Below are positions 1-12,545 of a stretch of 64,000 nucleotides of DNA, piece after piece. How positions within the stretch are numbered: the first letter of the stretch is position 1; each line of letters begins with the position of its first letter. The notes beneath the pieces were generated by a model, which ran no database searches, was not told the origin of the DNA, and worked only from the letters and a program-made list of their open reading frames with translations. The translations under genes and the position numbers were made by a program. The stretch comes from Anaspis maculata (lineage: Eukaryota > Arthropoda > Insecta > Coleoptera > Scraptiidae), in assembly GCA_949128115.1 (NCBI GenBank), contig OX421966.1:3534001-3598000 (forward strand), read 5' to 3'.

Positions 1-3000
1 AAGGAAAACGTTTATGGAACCAATACAAGTTACCATAAACCCTAATACAATTTCATAGGAGCTTAATTGGGTTTGAACACGTTATCTAATGGTTGAACTG
101 ATTAAAGCAAATTTAATAAATTCTTCCCAAATCCAATGGAACTTTGAATAAAACCGTTGAAAGAGAAACATTTAGTAAAGAAATTACTCCTGAGTCCCAC
201 AGAATCTTGTAGAAAACCATTGAAAGAAGAAGTTTATTGAACCAATTCAGGTTACCATAAACCCCATACAAACTCATAAGGACTTCTTTGGGTTTGAAAG
301 CTTTTTCTAATGGTTTGCCTGATATTCGCAAATTCAGAGAAATTCGTCCTGAATTTTATGGAACTTTAAAGAAAAGCGTTCAAAGGAAAACGTTTATAAA
401 ATCAATACAAGTTACCATAAACCCTTATACAATTTCATAGGAGCTTAATTGGGTTTGAACGTGTTATCTAATAGTTCAACTGATTGAAGCAAATTTGATT
501 AATTCTTCCCAAATCCAATGGAACCTTGAATAAAACCGTTGAAAAAGGAACATTTATTGAACCAATACAAGTTACCGTGAACCCCTATACAAACTCTTCG
601 AAGCTTCTTTGGGTTTGAATGTGTTTTCTAATGGTTCAACTGATGGGAGCAAATTCAAAGAAATGTTTCCTGAGTCCTACAGAATCTTGTAGAAAACCGT
701 TGAAAGAAGAAGTTTATTGAACCAATTCAGGTTACCATAGACGGCATAAACCCCTATACAAACTCATAGGAGCTTCTTTGGGCTTGAACGCTTTCTCTAA
801 TGGTTGAAGTGATGGAGACAAATGAAAAGAAATCCTTCCTAAATCCTATGGAGACCCAAAAAATCTGTTGAAAGAAGAACGTGTATCAAACCAATACAAG
901 TTACCTAAACCCCATACAAACTCATAAGAACTTCTTTGGGTTTGAACGCTTTTTCTAATGGTTTACCTGATATTAGCAAATTCAAAGAAATTCGTCCTAA
1001 ATCCCATGGAACTTAAAAAGAAAGCGTTCAAAGGAAAACGTTTATGGAACCAATACAAGTTACCACAAACCCTAATACAATTTCATAGAAGCTTAATTGG
1101 GTTTGAACATGTTATCTAATGGTTCAACTGATTGAAGCAAATTCAATAAATTCTTCCCAAATCCAATGGAACTTTGAATAAAACCGTTGAAAGAGAAACA
1201 TTTAGTAAAAAAATTACTCCTGAGTCCTACAGAATCTTGTAGAAAACCATTGAAAGAAGAAGTTTATTGAACCAATTCAGGTTACCATAAACCCCATACA
1301 AACTCATAAGGACTTCTTTGGGTTTGAAAGCTTTTTCTAATGGTTTGCCTGATATTCGCAAATTCAGAGAAATTCGTCCTGAATTTTATGGAACTTTAAA
1401 GAAAAGCGTTCAAAGGAAAACGTTTATAAAACCAATACAAGTTACCATAAACCCTTATACAATTTCATAGGAGCTTAATTGGGTTTGAACGTGTTATCTA
1501 ATAGTTCAACTGATTGAAGCAAATTTGATTAATTCTTCCCAAATCCAATGGAACCTTGAATAAAACCGTTGAAAAAGGAACATTTATTGAACCAATACAA
1601 GTTACCGTGAACCCCTATACAAACTCTTCGAAGCTTCTTTGGGTTTGAATGTGTTTTCTAATGGTTCAACTGATGGGAGCAAATTCAAAGAAATGTTTCC
1701 TGAGTCCTACAGAATCTTGTAGAAAACCGTTGAAAGAAGAAGTTTATTGAACCAATTCAGGTTACCATAGACGGCATAAACCCCTATACAAACTCATAGG
1801 AGCTTCTTTGGGCTTGAACGCTTTCTCTAATGGTTGAAGTGATGGAGACAAATGAAAAGAAATCCTTCCTAAATCCTATGGAGACCCAAAAAATCTGTTG
1901 AAAGAAGAACGTGTATCAAACCAATACAAGTTACCTAAACCCCATACAAACTCATAAGAACTTCTTTGGGTTTGAACGCTTTTTCTAATGGTTTACCTGA
2001 TATTAGCAAATTCAAAGAAATTCGTCCTAAATCCCATGGAACTTTAAAAGAAAGCGTTCAAAGGAAAACGTTTATGGAACCAATACAAGTTACCACAAAC
2101 CCTAATACAATTTCATAGAAGCTTAATTGGGTTTGAACATGTTATCTAATGGTTCAACTGATTAAAGCAAATTCAATAAATTCTCCCCAAATCCAATGGA
2201 ACTTTGAATAAAACCGTTGAAAGAGAAACATTTAGTAAAAAAATTACTCCTGAGTCCTACAGAATCTTGTAGAAAACCATTGAAAGAAGAAGTTTATTGA
2301 ACCAATTCAGGTTACCATAAACCCCTATACAAACTCATAGGAGCTTCTTTGGGTTTGAACGTGTTTTCTAATGGTTCAAGTGATGGAAGCGAATTCAGTG
2401 AAATTCTTCCTGAACCCATGAAACCTTGAAAAAATCGTTATACAGAGAACCTTTTTCAACCAATACAAGTTACCGTAAACCCCTATACAAACTCATTGAA
2501 GCTTCTTTGGGTCTGAACGTGTTTTCTAATGGTCCAACTGATGAAAGCAAATTGAAAAAACTCTTGAAGAAAATCGTTGAGAAAGGAACGTTTATTAAAC
2601 CAATACAAGTTGCCGTAAACCCCTTACAAACTCATTAGGAGTTTCTATGGGTTGGAAAATATTTTCTTATGGGTCAACCGATGGACACAAATTCAAAGCA
2701 AATAGTTCTAACCTGAATAGAACCTTCAAGAAACTTGTTACATAGAAACTCCTATTGAACCAACAGTGGTTCCTATAGCTCCCGATATAAGTTCATGGAA
2801 AGTTTGTTTATTGGTTAGAATCAGTTTTCTATTGGTTCTAGTGATAATAGTTCCATAAAATGGATCCTTACCTATAAGAAGTTCATTGGAACATTTTATA
2901 GAATCAGTAAAAGCTACCACAGAACCCTTTACAAACTAAGAGAAGTTTTTCTAGGTTTTTATACGTTTTTTAATGGTTTGTTCAATTGCAAATGCAAAAA

Positions 3001-3310
3001 AAAATCCTTATCTAATAAAACCTTCAGAAAATTAGAGACAAATTCAATTAAAGAAAAACTTTAATTGAACTGATACAGGTTACGCTTATACAAACTCATA
3101 GCTGTTTTCCAGTTTTCTAATGGTTCAACTTGGTAGTTATGGACGCAGCTGGGTACAAATCTTCCCTTTGACAACTTTGAAGAAATTGGTTGGACAAAAA
3201 AATTATTGGACCAATAGAGAACTTCGTAGAGCCCTATACCAACCAACAACAGTTTCTTTAGGTTTGAACGTGTTTTCTAATGGTTCAGTAGAAGTAAATT
3301 CACCCTGAAT
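1..3310. repeat. Satellite array with 1030-bp higher-order repeat
   Basis: Related monomers of about 160 bp share words such as CAATACAAGTTACC, GGGTTTGAACG and TCTAATGGTT. Monomer starts lie near 19, 241, 401, 561, 721 and 890 (five of about 160 bp and one of 222 bp), and the whole block repeats at 1031 and 2061, an exact 1030-bp period. The two full units and the start of a third are nearly identical. From about 2290 to 3310 single monomers continue but become steadily more divergent toward the Echs1 exon. Such a homogenised core with a decayed edge is known from satellite arrays. Short ORFs inside are by-products. Confidence 0.93.
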
Positions 3311-3408
3311 TTAATAGACTTTCCAATCAAAAGACTGGCTTGTCAGGATTAAGCCAATTTACCCGTGTCTCTCTTCCACAACTATTAAGCTTGATTTGTG
3401 TTCTCCAG

Positions 3409-3941
3409 CTGGGAGCTGGGTGCGAACTGGCCATGATGTGTGACATAATCTACGCCGGAGAGAACGCCAAGTTTGGTCAACCGGAGATCACAATCGGCAC
3501 GATCCCCGGACTCGGAGGCACCCAGCGCTTGACCAGAGCCGTGGGAAAATCCAAGGCCATGGAAATGGTCCTCACTGGTTCGTGTTCTTTTCCAAATATA
3601 TTTCCAATTTTTCTACATTGAATCTGATTGATGATTCGTTCGTGATTTCAGGAAAGCAAGTTCCAGCTCACGAAGCCGAGAAAATGGGTCTGGTGAGCAA
3701 GGTGTTTCCGGTGGCCCAGCTTCTGGACGAGTCCATCAAGCTCGGCGAAAAAATCGCAGCCAATTCGCACCTCATCAACGCCCTCTGCAAGGAAAGCGTC
3801 AACGTGGCCTTCGAAACCACCCTCAAGGAAGGCCTGCACTTTGAAAAGCGCATCTTTCACGGCACTTTCGCCACCAAAGATCGCAAGGAGGGCATGACTG
3901 CTTTCGTCGAAAAACGCCCTCCCAAGTTCACTAACGAATAA
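3409..3941 (+). CDS. Echs1: Echs1 copy A, last two exons (enoyl-CoA hydratase, 3' part)
   Basis: Two coding exons, 3409-3577 (169 nt, after a TTCTCCAG acceptor) and 3652-3941 (290 nt, ending TAA), flank a 74-bp intron (3578-3651) and join in frame. They encode the C-terminal 152 residues of mitochondrial short-chain enoyl-CoA hydratase, which hydrates trans-2-enoyl-CoA in beta-oxidation. Both catalytic glutamates are present, in GAGCEL and FGQPEI, as is the C-terminal signature [12 protein letters not shown]. Exon lengths and phases are identical to copy B on the minus strand; I count 16 amino-acid differences over 152 positions. The presequence and N-terminal exons must lie left of the window, across the satellite. 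No stop or frameshift is visible, so it could be functional, or a transcribed partial duplicate. Confidence 0.92.
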
Positions 3942-3943
3942 GC

Positions 3944-3949
3944 AATAAA
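3944..3949 (+). promoter_or_regulatory. AATAAA poly(A) signal, Echs1 copy A
   Basis: AATAAA begins two bases after the stop codon, so a transcript ending here would have an extremely short 3' UTR. Later AAATAAA (near 4208) is an alternative signal. Confidence 0.5.
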
Positions 3950-4720
3950 TACTCTCTGGTATATATTATACCTACTTTTATACTTCGAATATACCTCAGC
4001 GTTTTAATCTGTAACTTCCTTACTACGTGTGGTATTAATTCCAACCTATCACGTGGTATGTATTAATCAATGTTTGTATATGTATATAACTAGCACAAGA
4101 AATGTCCTTGGTGTGAACGAGCCATTGAAACTTCCACCAAAACCAGTGAAATACTCTATCTGTATCTATATGGTATAGCCATGGGATGTATTGGGATGTA
4201 TGAGTACAAATAAAACTCTATTGTTTTTCAATAAGCAACTAAAGCTTGAATTGTGTTCAATTCTATGGTTGTAAATGGCATTGAATTCTAATCTAAACTA
4301 TTAGACTAATGTATTAGTCTTCATATGGCTACGCTTGAGCTACAGCTAACTAAACTGGTTTAGTTTGAGCTACGCTTCAAGTACAGAAGTTTTAGTTTTA
4401 GCTGAAAGTTCTAGAGCCAGAGCTAACTCTGGGCAAAATATTTCGAAAAATGTTTTTAAATACAAAATACTTGATCCAAGATAGTCGAAATACAAAACAC
4501 AAACTACTTGTTGAAATGTCTTTGAAATACAAAATACGAGATACGTATTTTTGAAAACCAAGAGATTCCAAAATACAAACTATTTATTTCAAAATGCAAA
4601 ATACATACCTAATTATTTGAGCGATTTTATTGGAGAAACCCGTAAAATGCAAAGGTTTTAATGGAAATACTTGATTGATTGAAGCGCAATAAGAAATCTC
4701 ATGAAAATCACCAGAGTCCC
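3950..4720. other. Intergenic, AT-rich, no gene seen
   Basis: Contains an AGCT-rich tract (about 4325-4440) and a run of AAATACAAAATAC-like repeats (about 4450-4600), both motifs recurring elsewhere in the window. No supported gene. Confidence 0.6.
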
Positions 4721-6975
4721 TGACAATCTTGCAGAGAAAAATTCAGAAATCCTTAGAAATTCCATGTAAATTTTTAGAAATCTTGTAGAAATCTTTGGAA
4801 CTCGCGACTAATCTTGTAGAAATCTTTGAAATCCTAAAAATTGAGGCGTTCTTTGCAAAAACCCCACTTGTCAATTCCAAAAAAAATCTGCATCATGTAT
4901 TTCATCAGAAACTTCTGGATACCTCAATATGATTTGTGGTGTTCCTGCAAAGGTGACGTAATTTCAAATGCACCTGAATTTTTTCCACACTGATTTCGCA
5001 GAGATTTACTCAGTGAATTGGGTCTAGCATGGTCCCAAAGATTCGAAATTAAATTCTACCACAAAGTGACAAGTGAGGCTTCTGCAAAGAACGCCTCAAT
5101 TGCCATGGAAACCTTGAAAAAAAATGCTAGAAGTCCCATACAAATCTTCAGGAATCCTTAGAAATCCCGTAGTTATCTTGAGGAGTCTATAAAAGTCCCC
5201 TAGAGAATTTTGGAAATTGCTCACATTCTCGGAAAAATCATTGAAAGTCTCAAGAAATTCTTGTGGTTATTGGTAATTTTCCGGAATCTTTTCCCTAGAA
5301 TTATCATCGCAGAGATCCCTACAAATCACAAATCTCATATGCAAATCTTTGGAATACTCTAAAAATTCTTGTAAATTGTTGGAGATCTGGAAGAAATCTC
5401 TGGAAATCCTGAAAATCTCGTAGAAATATCAACAAATTCCAGATATCCCATACATATTTTTAGAAATCCTACAGAAATCTTTAGAACCCCCTAAAAATTC
5501 TCAGAAACAATTTTTTCGAAATCTTTAGAAATCCCGACAGAATCCGTAGAAATATTCAGAAATCCTTAGAAATTCCGTGAAGATATTCAGAAATCTCTAG
5601 GAATCCCAAACGAATCTTCAGAAATCCCTAGAGGCCCCGTAGAAATGTTTAAAAGTACCACGAAATGCTTACAAGAATCCTCAGAAATTTCGTAAAAATT
5701 TTTAGAAATCACGTAGGATCTTCAGAAATTCCTGAAACTTCTTGAAAAATCTCGTAGAAATCCCAAGTAATCTCTAGAAATTCCTTTAAAATAGTGAGAA
5801 ATCCATAGAAATTTTGGAGAATCTTCAAAAATCTTCAGAAATCCCTACAAAATCTCGTAAAAATTCTTGCAAATTTCCAAAAATTCCGTAGCTGAAAATC
5901 TATAGAAACCTAAGGAGCCATTGGAAATTTTCAGAAACTCCAAATGAATGAATGAGGAGTCCCGTGGACATCTGTATGTCTCTCTAATTCTCGTAGAAAT
6001 CTTTAGAAATCCCTTGAACTCCCGTACAAATTTTCAGAAAGCCCCAGAAATTCTCGGAAATTCTCAGAAATCTCGTAGAAGTCTCTGGAAGTCCCTGAAC
6101 ATTTTGTAGAAATAAAGTCCTTAGAAATTCCACTGAAATTTTCAGGAACCCTGTGAAGATTAACAATTAACAACAATTGACAATTTATTGCCTCAACCTT
6201 TTACAGGTGTATGGGACAGCACTTAGTCCTGTATAGTGTTGCTATGGAGGTGATTAGTATTCGAATTAGGTCCTCAGAACTCCCGAGAAGTTTTCAGAAA
6301 TCTTTAAAAATTATTAGAAATTCCTCCCAATCTTGTCGAAATTCTCAAGAATCTTCCAAATTCCTATAAAATTCTTCAGAAATACCTAGAAATTTCATAC
6401 AAATCTCTAGGAATCCTTAGAAATCCTGTATAAATCTTAAGAACTCCCTAGAAATTCTTAAAAATCCCTTAAATCTCGTAGAAATCCCTGTAAATAAACC
6501 ATAGAAACCTCATACTAATCTTCAATCTCAGTCCGTTGAAATCTTGAGAACAATATAAATCACATACACATGTTCGACCCCAGAATTTTTCAGAAATTCT
6601 CAAAAATACTCAGACACTCCCGGAAACCCCGTATAAATATTCAGAAATTCCTTGAAATCTCAAGCGAATTCTCGGGAATCCCTGATGATCCTGTAGGAAT
6701 TTGAGATATCTAGAAACTCCCACAGTGATCATCAGAAATCTTGTTAGTATCTTTAGAAAACCCGTAGAAATCTTCAGAAATTCCTCTAAATTGTTGAAAA
6801 ATCTCAAAAAATTCTCAGGAATCTCTGAAAATTTCATACCAATCCTTATAGGTTCCTAGAAATCCCTTAGAAATCTTGAGCCTTCTAGAAATCCCTGGAA
6901 ACCGGGGAAATTTCAAGAAATCCTTAGAAACTATTGATAATCTTCAGAAGTCTTTAGAAATCCCTAGAATTTGAA
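4720..6975. repeat. Degenerate AGAAATC(C/T) tandem array
   Basis: The word AGAAATC or GAAATC recurs about every 14-16 bases, often as AGAAATCCC, GTAGAAATCTT or TCAGAAATCC, for over 2 kb. A second array of the same type lies in intron 2 of Echs1 copy B (about 16920-18690). Minus-strand ORFs here are only repeat translations (FLKIS, FLRIS). It is interrupted by a MITE at 4841-5099. Confidence 0.85.
4841..5099. mobile_element. MITE with ~33-bp terminal inverted repeats
   Basis: The left end TTGAGGCGTTCTTTGCA is matched in reverse complement at the right end (TGCAAAGAACGCCTCAA). The match continues about 15 bp further inward with two or three mismatches. The 259-bp element has no coding capacity and sits inside the AGAAATC array, whose pattern resumes on both sides. 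Superfamily not assignable; no clear target-site duplication beyond a possible AATT/TTG context. Confidence 0.85.
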
Positions 6976-7340
6976 CCAGTTTGGGCTACAGCTAAACTCA
7001 GTCGAAATAGTCTTACTTGGAGCTCAGCTAAATCAAGCTAACCCATATGCTCAAGATTTAGATACAGCCAGCCGAGCTAAAGTTTCCGGCAAACCAAGCT
7101 TAAACTGAACCAACTTGAAGCTACAGACTGAATTGAACCAGTTTAAGCTACAGCGTAGTCGAACTGAGCTGAAGTCTTGCTAAGCTGAGCTGGAGCTTGA
7201 CTAATAAACTGAGCTAACCTGAGCTGGAGCTTAGCTAATTTTAGCTATTTCAGCTCAAAATGAAATAAATCAAGCTGATAACAAGTTGTTTCAAGCTATG
7301 TTAAGTCGAGTTAATTTGAGCTGAACTTGCTAACTCTGGT
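6975..7340. repeat. AGCT-rich low-complexity tract
   Basis: Dense repetition of GAGCT, TTAGCT, AAGCT and CAGCT words. The same type flanks 14.34-15.24 kb. It abuts an arm fragment of the 35-kb palindrome family at GGTAAACC, the same junction seen at 15.24 kb. Confidence 0.75.
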
Positions 7341-7344
7341 TGTA

Positions 7345-7640
7345 GTTAGTCCGAGGGTAAACCGTGACTAACAGCTTTTTTGACATGTTTGGTATCATTT
7401 CTAACTAAGTTGCACTTTCTGATTCCAAAAATAAGTAGAAAATTTTGGAAGTGACGTGTTCAAACCGGTTTCATCAGAAACAAACATGATTTTTCTACTC
7501 TCAAACTTGATGTTTTGTAGCTCCAGTTCTTTCAGTGTCCAATGTATTCTCAAACATGATTTTGATTTGGACTGTTAGTTTAGACTATTTCACACACAAA
7601 TATCATTTTCTGATTTCTGTTCCCGTTTTTACAAAGTCAC
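7345..7640 (+). repeat. Arm fragment of the 34.8-37.2 kb palindrome family
   Basis: Matches 35133-35440 in the same orientation: GTAAACCGTGACTAACA, TTTGACATGTTTGGTATCA, TATTTCACACACAAATATCA and AAAGTCAC are shared in the same order. A further arm piece of the family, in opposite orientation, is at 15235-15430. Confidence 0.8.
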
Positions 7641-7644
7641 AGAG

Positions 7645-7780
7645 TGTAATGTAATCCTCGTGGTCACGGGGCACCAATCTGTAATGTACCCAGGTCTCGG
7701 CACCATTTTGTAATGTATCCTGGTCACGGCACCATTTCTGTAGTGTACCGATGTCACGGGACCAATCTGTAGTGTAACCC
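7645..7780. repeat. ~40-bp tandem repeat, four copies
   Basis: Four degenerate copies of (C/T)TGTA(A/G)TGTA followed by GGTCACGG and CACCA. The motif is followed by CCCCTGTTTCGATG. May belong to a retroelement leader, but no coding sequence is attached. Confidence 0.6.
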
Positions 7781-7829
7781 CCTGTTTCGATGTTTGGCTG
7801 AGATCGTCGTTGTTTCTTCCCTTCCCCAC

Positions 7830-8880
7830 GTGGTTTACCTTTTACCTACGTTGTGTTGTTGAGTTTTTACTCGAGATGAGAATGTGTAGTTGGGGATGAG
7901 GTTTGATTCTTGAATGAAACGCGAATGGAATGCAAGCGAATGAATGTTTATTGGAAATCAATTGCAAAGTTTTAGATGAATTTGTTTCTTTCTTCAAAAC
8001 ACCTACTTATCACCCCTAGTGATAGAATGACACAACCAAACACATAGAAAGAGAAATCATTATAAATTATTTAGACAATGCAGGAATTTACAACAATGAA
8101 ATGAACACAAAATCAGATTAACAAAACAAAACAAGAAATCATGAAACATGGCAAACTGTCAATTTGATCGCAAAGAAAAAGTGACGTATTCGCTGACAAG
8201 CACACATGGGAAGAACACGTCAAAGAAACCCATGCGTATTGCCTGGTTGGTTGCTGAGAAATCCCTTCCCAAATGATCTGAACAAAAGTTAAGTGTGAAT
8301 AAGTCATGATGAAATGACAGAGAAGTCACCCCAGTGATGCACTGATCAAGTCAGCGTGAATCGGTGCTTGAACCTCTTTGAAACGTTTGCTTCGTTTACA
8401 AGTTATTCACATAACAACAAAAGGAAACTCGCTTGCTTACGATTTGGAGGAAACTTTACGCTCAGCAATTAATTTTACAAGGTTAGTAGACTCAACAAGG
8501 CAGATTCATACAAGTGGTGGACCCCCCCCCAAGACACGGAGAAGCGGCAAGTCTCTCTTTCCTTCCTTTACTTTCATGTATAACCTGACAATAAACAATG
8601 AAATGAGAATGAATCATAAAAAGTACTGTTCTCTACTTAGCGGCTGATTTTGGCGTAAAAGAGTTTCTTTTTGTCATCTTAGTGTTCGTGACGTAACTTG
8701 TGAAAAAAAACATTAATGAAACCTCGAAATACGCGCGACAGCGCAGTTCGAAAGCCACGTCATGAGTGCGCAAAGTGCACACCCACTAGATTACGGCCTT
8801 TGCCATCAATATTGAGATCATTTGGGAGTAGATACATTACACAAAATTTAAAGCAGTGCGAAGCACCTCGATTTTGAATA
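7830..8880. other. No supported gene
   Basis: Mixed unique-looking sequence with short incoherent ORFs. No RNA gene, splice-coherent exon or repeat structure was recognised. Confidence 0.5.
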
Positions 8881-8899
8881 GGAAAAAACTGCAGGTTAT

Positions 8900-10740
8900 G
8901 AACCCAAGTAACATTTGAGGTTTTATTATAATCTTCAAGTATTCTACAAGATATCGCAAATAAAACCTTTGAATTTCTGAAGAACTCTTGAATCCCTTCA
9001 TAAACTCCACTTAAAACGAAAATTTACCACTTCAGATGGTCTCCAGAACTATCTGTAGCCACATTCAAAATCCATCTTAAACCTATTTGGTTTTGTCCAG
9101 AATATTCTTGAGAAGTTCCAAAGCACTTCATAAAATCTCACAATAAAACCATCTTGAAACTTTGTAGTTTATATGGATGCTAGTTCGTTTTGAGCTGGCA
9201 TACGTCAAGAATAAAATTGGTTTTATTACAGATCGTCACACAATAACATGGCAAGTTCCCAAGTGTTTAACAAAACTTATTCCAAACCAAAAATGGTTTT
9301 CCTGTTTCACATATAAAAATTATCCAAAGTAAGTACACCGCCTGCAACAGATAGATAGGTAAATACCAAAATTGATGAACGAGAGAAATTTTATTGTAAA
9401 TATTCGGTAAGTTAGGTCGAAAAAGAGCAATGCCCTTCCAAAATTACCTCTAATTAATATTCAAATAATCTAAAAAAAAAAAACATAACCTCAGAAACAA
9501 CAATAATTACGTTTGAGACGAGGTTTGAGTTCATACCCTCAAGCCCTTGTGATCCATAAAAACACGAAAATGGGCCTGATTTTCCTTGTCAAAACTACAA
9601 GAAACTGAAAAAACGTGTTCATATTCCTTGTGTCCATCATGGTGGTTCGAGCTAAATCAGAACAATATGGCGGTTTTTTCGTAAAACTTGTCGGTTTTCA
9701 TATAAACCAAGATAAAACTGTTCATCTTAGCTGAGATTATTATGTTCTGCATAGGTAAAACCTTTTCTAGTGTTTTAGGATTTATTCGGGCTTTATGCCT
9801 ATATGGTCGAACTCAAAACTTTCATGTCTTGTATAAAACCATTCGGTTTTATTCAGTGCCTACCTCCAGGGCTATTGGTTTTATGAAGGTTTTATAACGG
9901 TCTAGCCGAAGTCTAAAGTGCACAACTAACCTCAAAGTTTGACACAGGCGGTGATCGATGACACTGAGTATTTGTTGCTCGTTTGGTTATTGTGGCTGTG
10001 AGTTTTTGACCCCGAATTGAATTGAGGACTGATGGACATTTTCACTTGATAAAGAGATGAGCTCTGTACGTTGTAAACAATATCAATATACTCATCACTC
10101 TCTCGGCATCAATAAACAATACCTAACTGACTTGAACGTTTAAAATTGATTCAGTTTTATAACTGGACTTGCTCATATGGGCTTATGAAAGCATTAGCCA
10201 CCCAAATAAGGAGTTTTGGTTTTATTACAGTCTTTTCAGTAAAGTGAAATTGATTAGGTTTTGTTTTAGTTTATTGAATCATCCGCCACTCAATTTGGAT
10301 TCATTTAGGTTTTATGGAAGCTTTTATAAAGTAACTTTGAATCTGTCTTGAAGATTCATTGATAAAATTTCTATAAAACTACTATTTCGGTTTTAAAACA
10401 ATTTTCATAAGAACAAATTAAAACTGACATGAATCCATCATAAAAGTATTATAAAACAAAATGGTAAGAGAAGGACTTAGCGAAAGCTTAATAGTTTTAT
10501 CATTGTGTTGAGTGTGATGACAAATTCAAGACCTCTATAAAACCAAACTGATTCAATGCTTAAAGGTTTTATCGTAAGGTGTTGAAGAGGTTCTGAGGAG
10601 CTTTCAATCAAATCAAAGAGTTCTCAAGAGCTTTTGGATGTTCAAAATCTATTTCAAAACCATTTAGCAAGCTCAATTCCTTTATAAAACCTCAATTAAA
10701 CTACAATGAAACCAATTAGCATTTAAATTGTTGCTTGGGC
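8900..10740. repeat. Region with recurrent GGTTTTAT / ATAAAACC words
   Basis: The word GGTTTTAT or its complement occurs well over a dozen times, for example near 8932, 9199, 9755, 9870, 10218, 10303 and 10560. It sits in an otherwise variable AT-rich context with recurrent CTTGAA and AAGCTT neighbours. It has no fixed period I can see, so it may be an old diverged repeat. No gene is supported. Confidence 0.4.
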
Positions 10741-10744
10741 AAGC

Positions 10745-11334
10745 CCGTTGAGAACAAAGAGAACAAAGAATTTCGTGTTATATAGATCCAATAATTTTGC
10801 GGACAAAATAGGTATCGAAATGTATGATTTGGTGAGTGGGTGGGAGCCAAAATTACGGTACAATAATCAAAGAAAGACCGACCTTGAAATTGTAAAAACG
10901 ACGCACTCTCGTTGCACTGAAAATCACGTGTTCCTCACCACAGCTGGTTGTCTTCTCCCCGTACGCGGCTGTCGCTCGCGCGCCAGTGCCATCTCCCTCT
11001 CCCATCGGCAAACGCTACCAACGTCAACGACTGTATGTACCTACTTCAGGTACCAACGTACAAACAAAACAAAGGGGGAATACCACATTTATGTCTTTTG
11101 ATGATAAGTTTTTGCATTTTATCATACCAATTTCATTTTCCTCGAATTGGCCGGGAAAAAGATACAGGCAACAATCTGTTTTCCACGTTTGAGCTTCTAG
11201 CAATGTACAGGGTCAATGTGGAAATATGAAACCTACACAAAAAAGGTTTTTTTTCCCGCATTCGCCAATACCAAACACGATATGGTTACATTTTGCAGCA
11301 TTTCCCGGGAACTCATTTTCAAGCAAAATTTGCA
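10745..11334. other. No supported gene
   Basis: Three overlapping short ORFs in different frames with no recognisable domain. A CG-rich patch (GTACGCGGCTGTCGCTCGCG near 10960) is the only compositional change. Confidence 0.4.
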
Positions 11335-11515
11335 AAATCGGCGAGTTACTCAAATTTCCTGTCGGTGAGTTGTCGAGTCGGTGAAGTGTCTTGTCGGTGA
11401 AATGTGCTGTCGGTGAATCGGCGAGTGTGTGAAATGTCCTGTCGGTGAAATGGCGTGTCGGCGAATTGTTTTGTCGGTGAAATGTCCAGTCGGTGGAGTT
11501 GGTTGTCGGTGAAAT
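11335..11515. repeat. Minisatellite, ~16-18 bp unit (GTCGGTGAAATG)
   Basis: About ten head-to-tail copies of a unit close to GTCGGTGAAATGTCCT. Overlapping ORFs on the minus strand translate it as FHRQ, FTDKT and SPTGH repeats and are not credible proteins. Confidence 0.88.
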
Positions 11516-11519
11516 GTAC

Positions 11520-12085
11520 CAAACCCCAAAGTTATACATTTGTAAAATAGGACTTGTATGTAGTTCAATGGAACAGACTCCCAGGCCCCAGGGGTCCGTT
11601 CGCCGCTGCAACCCAACACCGAAATCAACGTCGCCTTTACTGTTAGATCTGACATTGACAGATATGTCAATGATTGTCAGTCCATTCAAATTTGTTGCGT
11701 TTCATTCCCAGTAGGCTTTTGTTTCAACAAGGTTGTTTGCGTCACGTCGTTTTGTTCATTTTTCGTGTGTTTTACGAAAACTGTGTTAGTTTTGGTGTGT
11801 TTTTTTGTGATATAAGCAATTCTCGGTCCTCGTAGATTCAACATCGCAGATTGAACGAGCCATCGATAAGTCATCTCCAGTCCAGAGCAGTTCGAAGGAA
11901 GCAGCCCATCTAGGCGAGCTTTAGGGCCCCCCCTCTCTGCGTAAGTTTATCTTTACCTAAGACGCATTCGACTTGAACTAAGAAGCCCCGCAGCCTAGAA
12001 AAGCTCTCTGATCAGGAATAAAGTCGGAACACTGAATTTTCTTCGATTTTCAAAATTTTCAACTCTCTGATCGGCGTTTTGAGGT
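11520..12085. other. No supported gene
   Basis: Unannotated spacer between the minisatellite and the palindrome-arm copy. A GTAAGT after a C-rich run near 11940 could be a donor site, but no coding exon supports it. Confidence 0.35.
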
Positions 12086-12545
12086 GTTTTAACCCAGGAG
12101 CCAGGTAAAACAATAAGGAAATAATTGTTCACTGGCTGGAAACTAGCTTAAAACGATCGGTGTAGCTTAGGTTTCAGCCCTAGTTTCAGCATACCAATTT
12201 CCCCCCTTTCGGAAACGTCGGCGTCATGTCGCTATCATCAACGTGAAGTGCACCAGCGTGGTTTTTGCCGAATATCTTAATTTTGGGTCAACTGACAGAG
12301 AAAGATGTGAGAAGTCATTTTGAAGCTCGTTTTGAAGCCAATGAATATCCCTACAGTTTGGTTTTTGACTTGACTTTTTGCGACCTGTGGTCTTTGAGAT
12401 AGAGCTTCTGGAAGCGAGAGTCATTGTCGTGAAAGCTCCATGGCCACTTGACTCGAAAAACTAAAATTTCAATGTGACAAAAAGATTTCAAAATAAGATT
12501 TCTCCAGAATCCTTCACGCTATTATTAGTGCATCCGTATTGTTTT
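12086..12545 (+). repeat. Single arm of the 57.2-58.8 kb palindrome family
   Basis: Matches the left arm of the palindrome at 57196-58803 in the same orientation: AATAAGGAAATAATTGTT, CTGGCTGGAAACTAGCTTAA, TTCGGAAA(C/T)GTCGGCGTCA, CACCAGCGTGGTTTTTGCCG and GAGATAGAGCTTCTGGAAG. No inverted partner follows, so this is a half element or deletion derivative. Its outer end (TA ACCCAGGAGCC) corresponds to the TA GCCCAGACGCC end of the full copy. Confidence 0.85.

Noticed and set aside
5984..6837. Minus-strand ORFs with FLKIS/FLRIS repeats
   Set aside because: They are translations of the AGAAATC array; equivalent ORFs occur in the array at 16.9-18.7 kb.
11213..11689. 158-aa His/Thr-rich minus-strand ORF
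   Set aside because: Over half of it is the GTCGGTGAAATG minisatellite and two frames are open at once.
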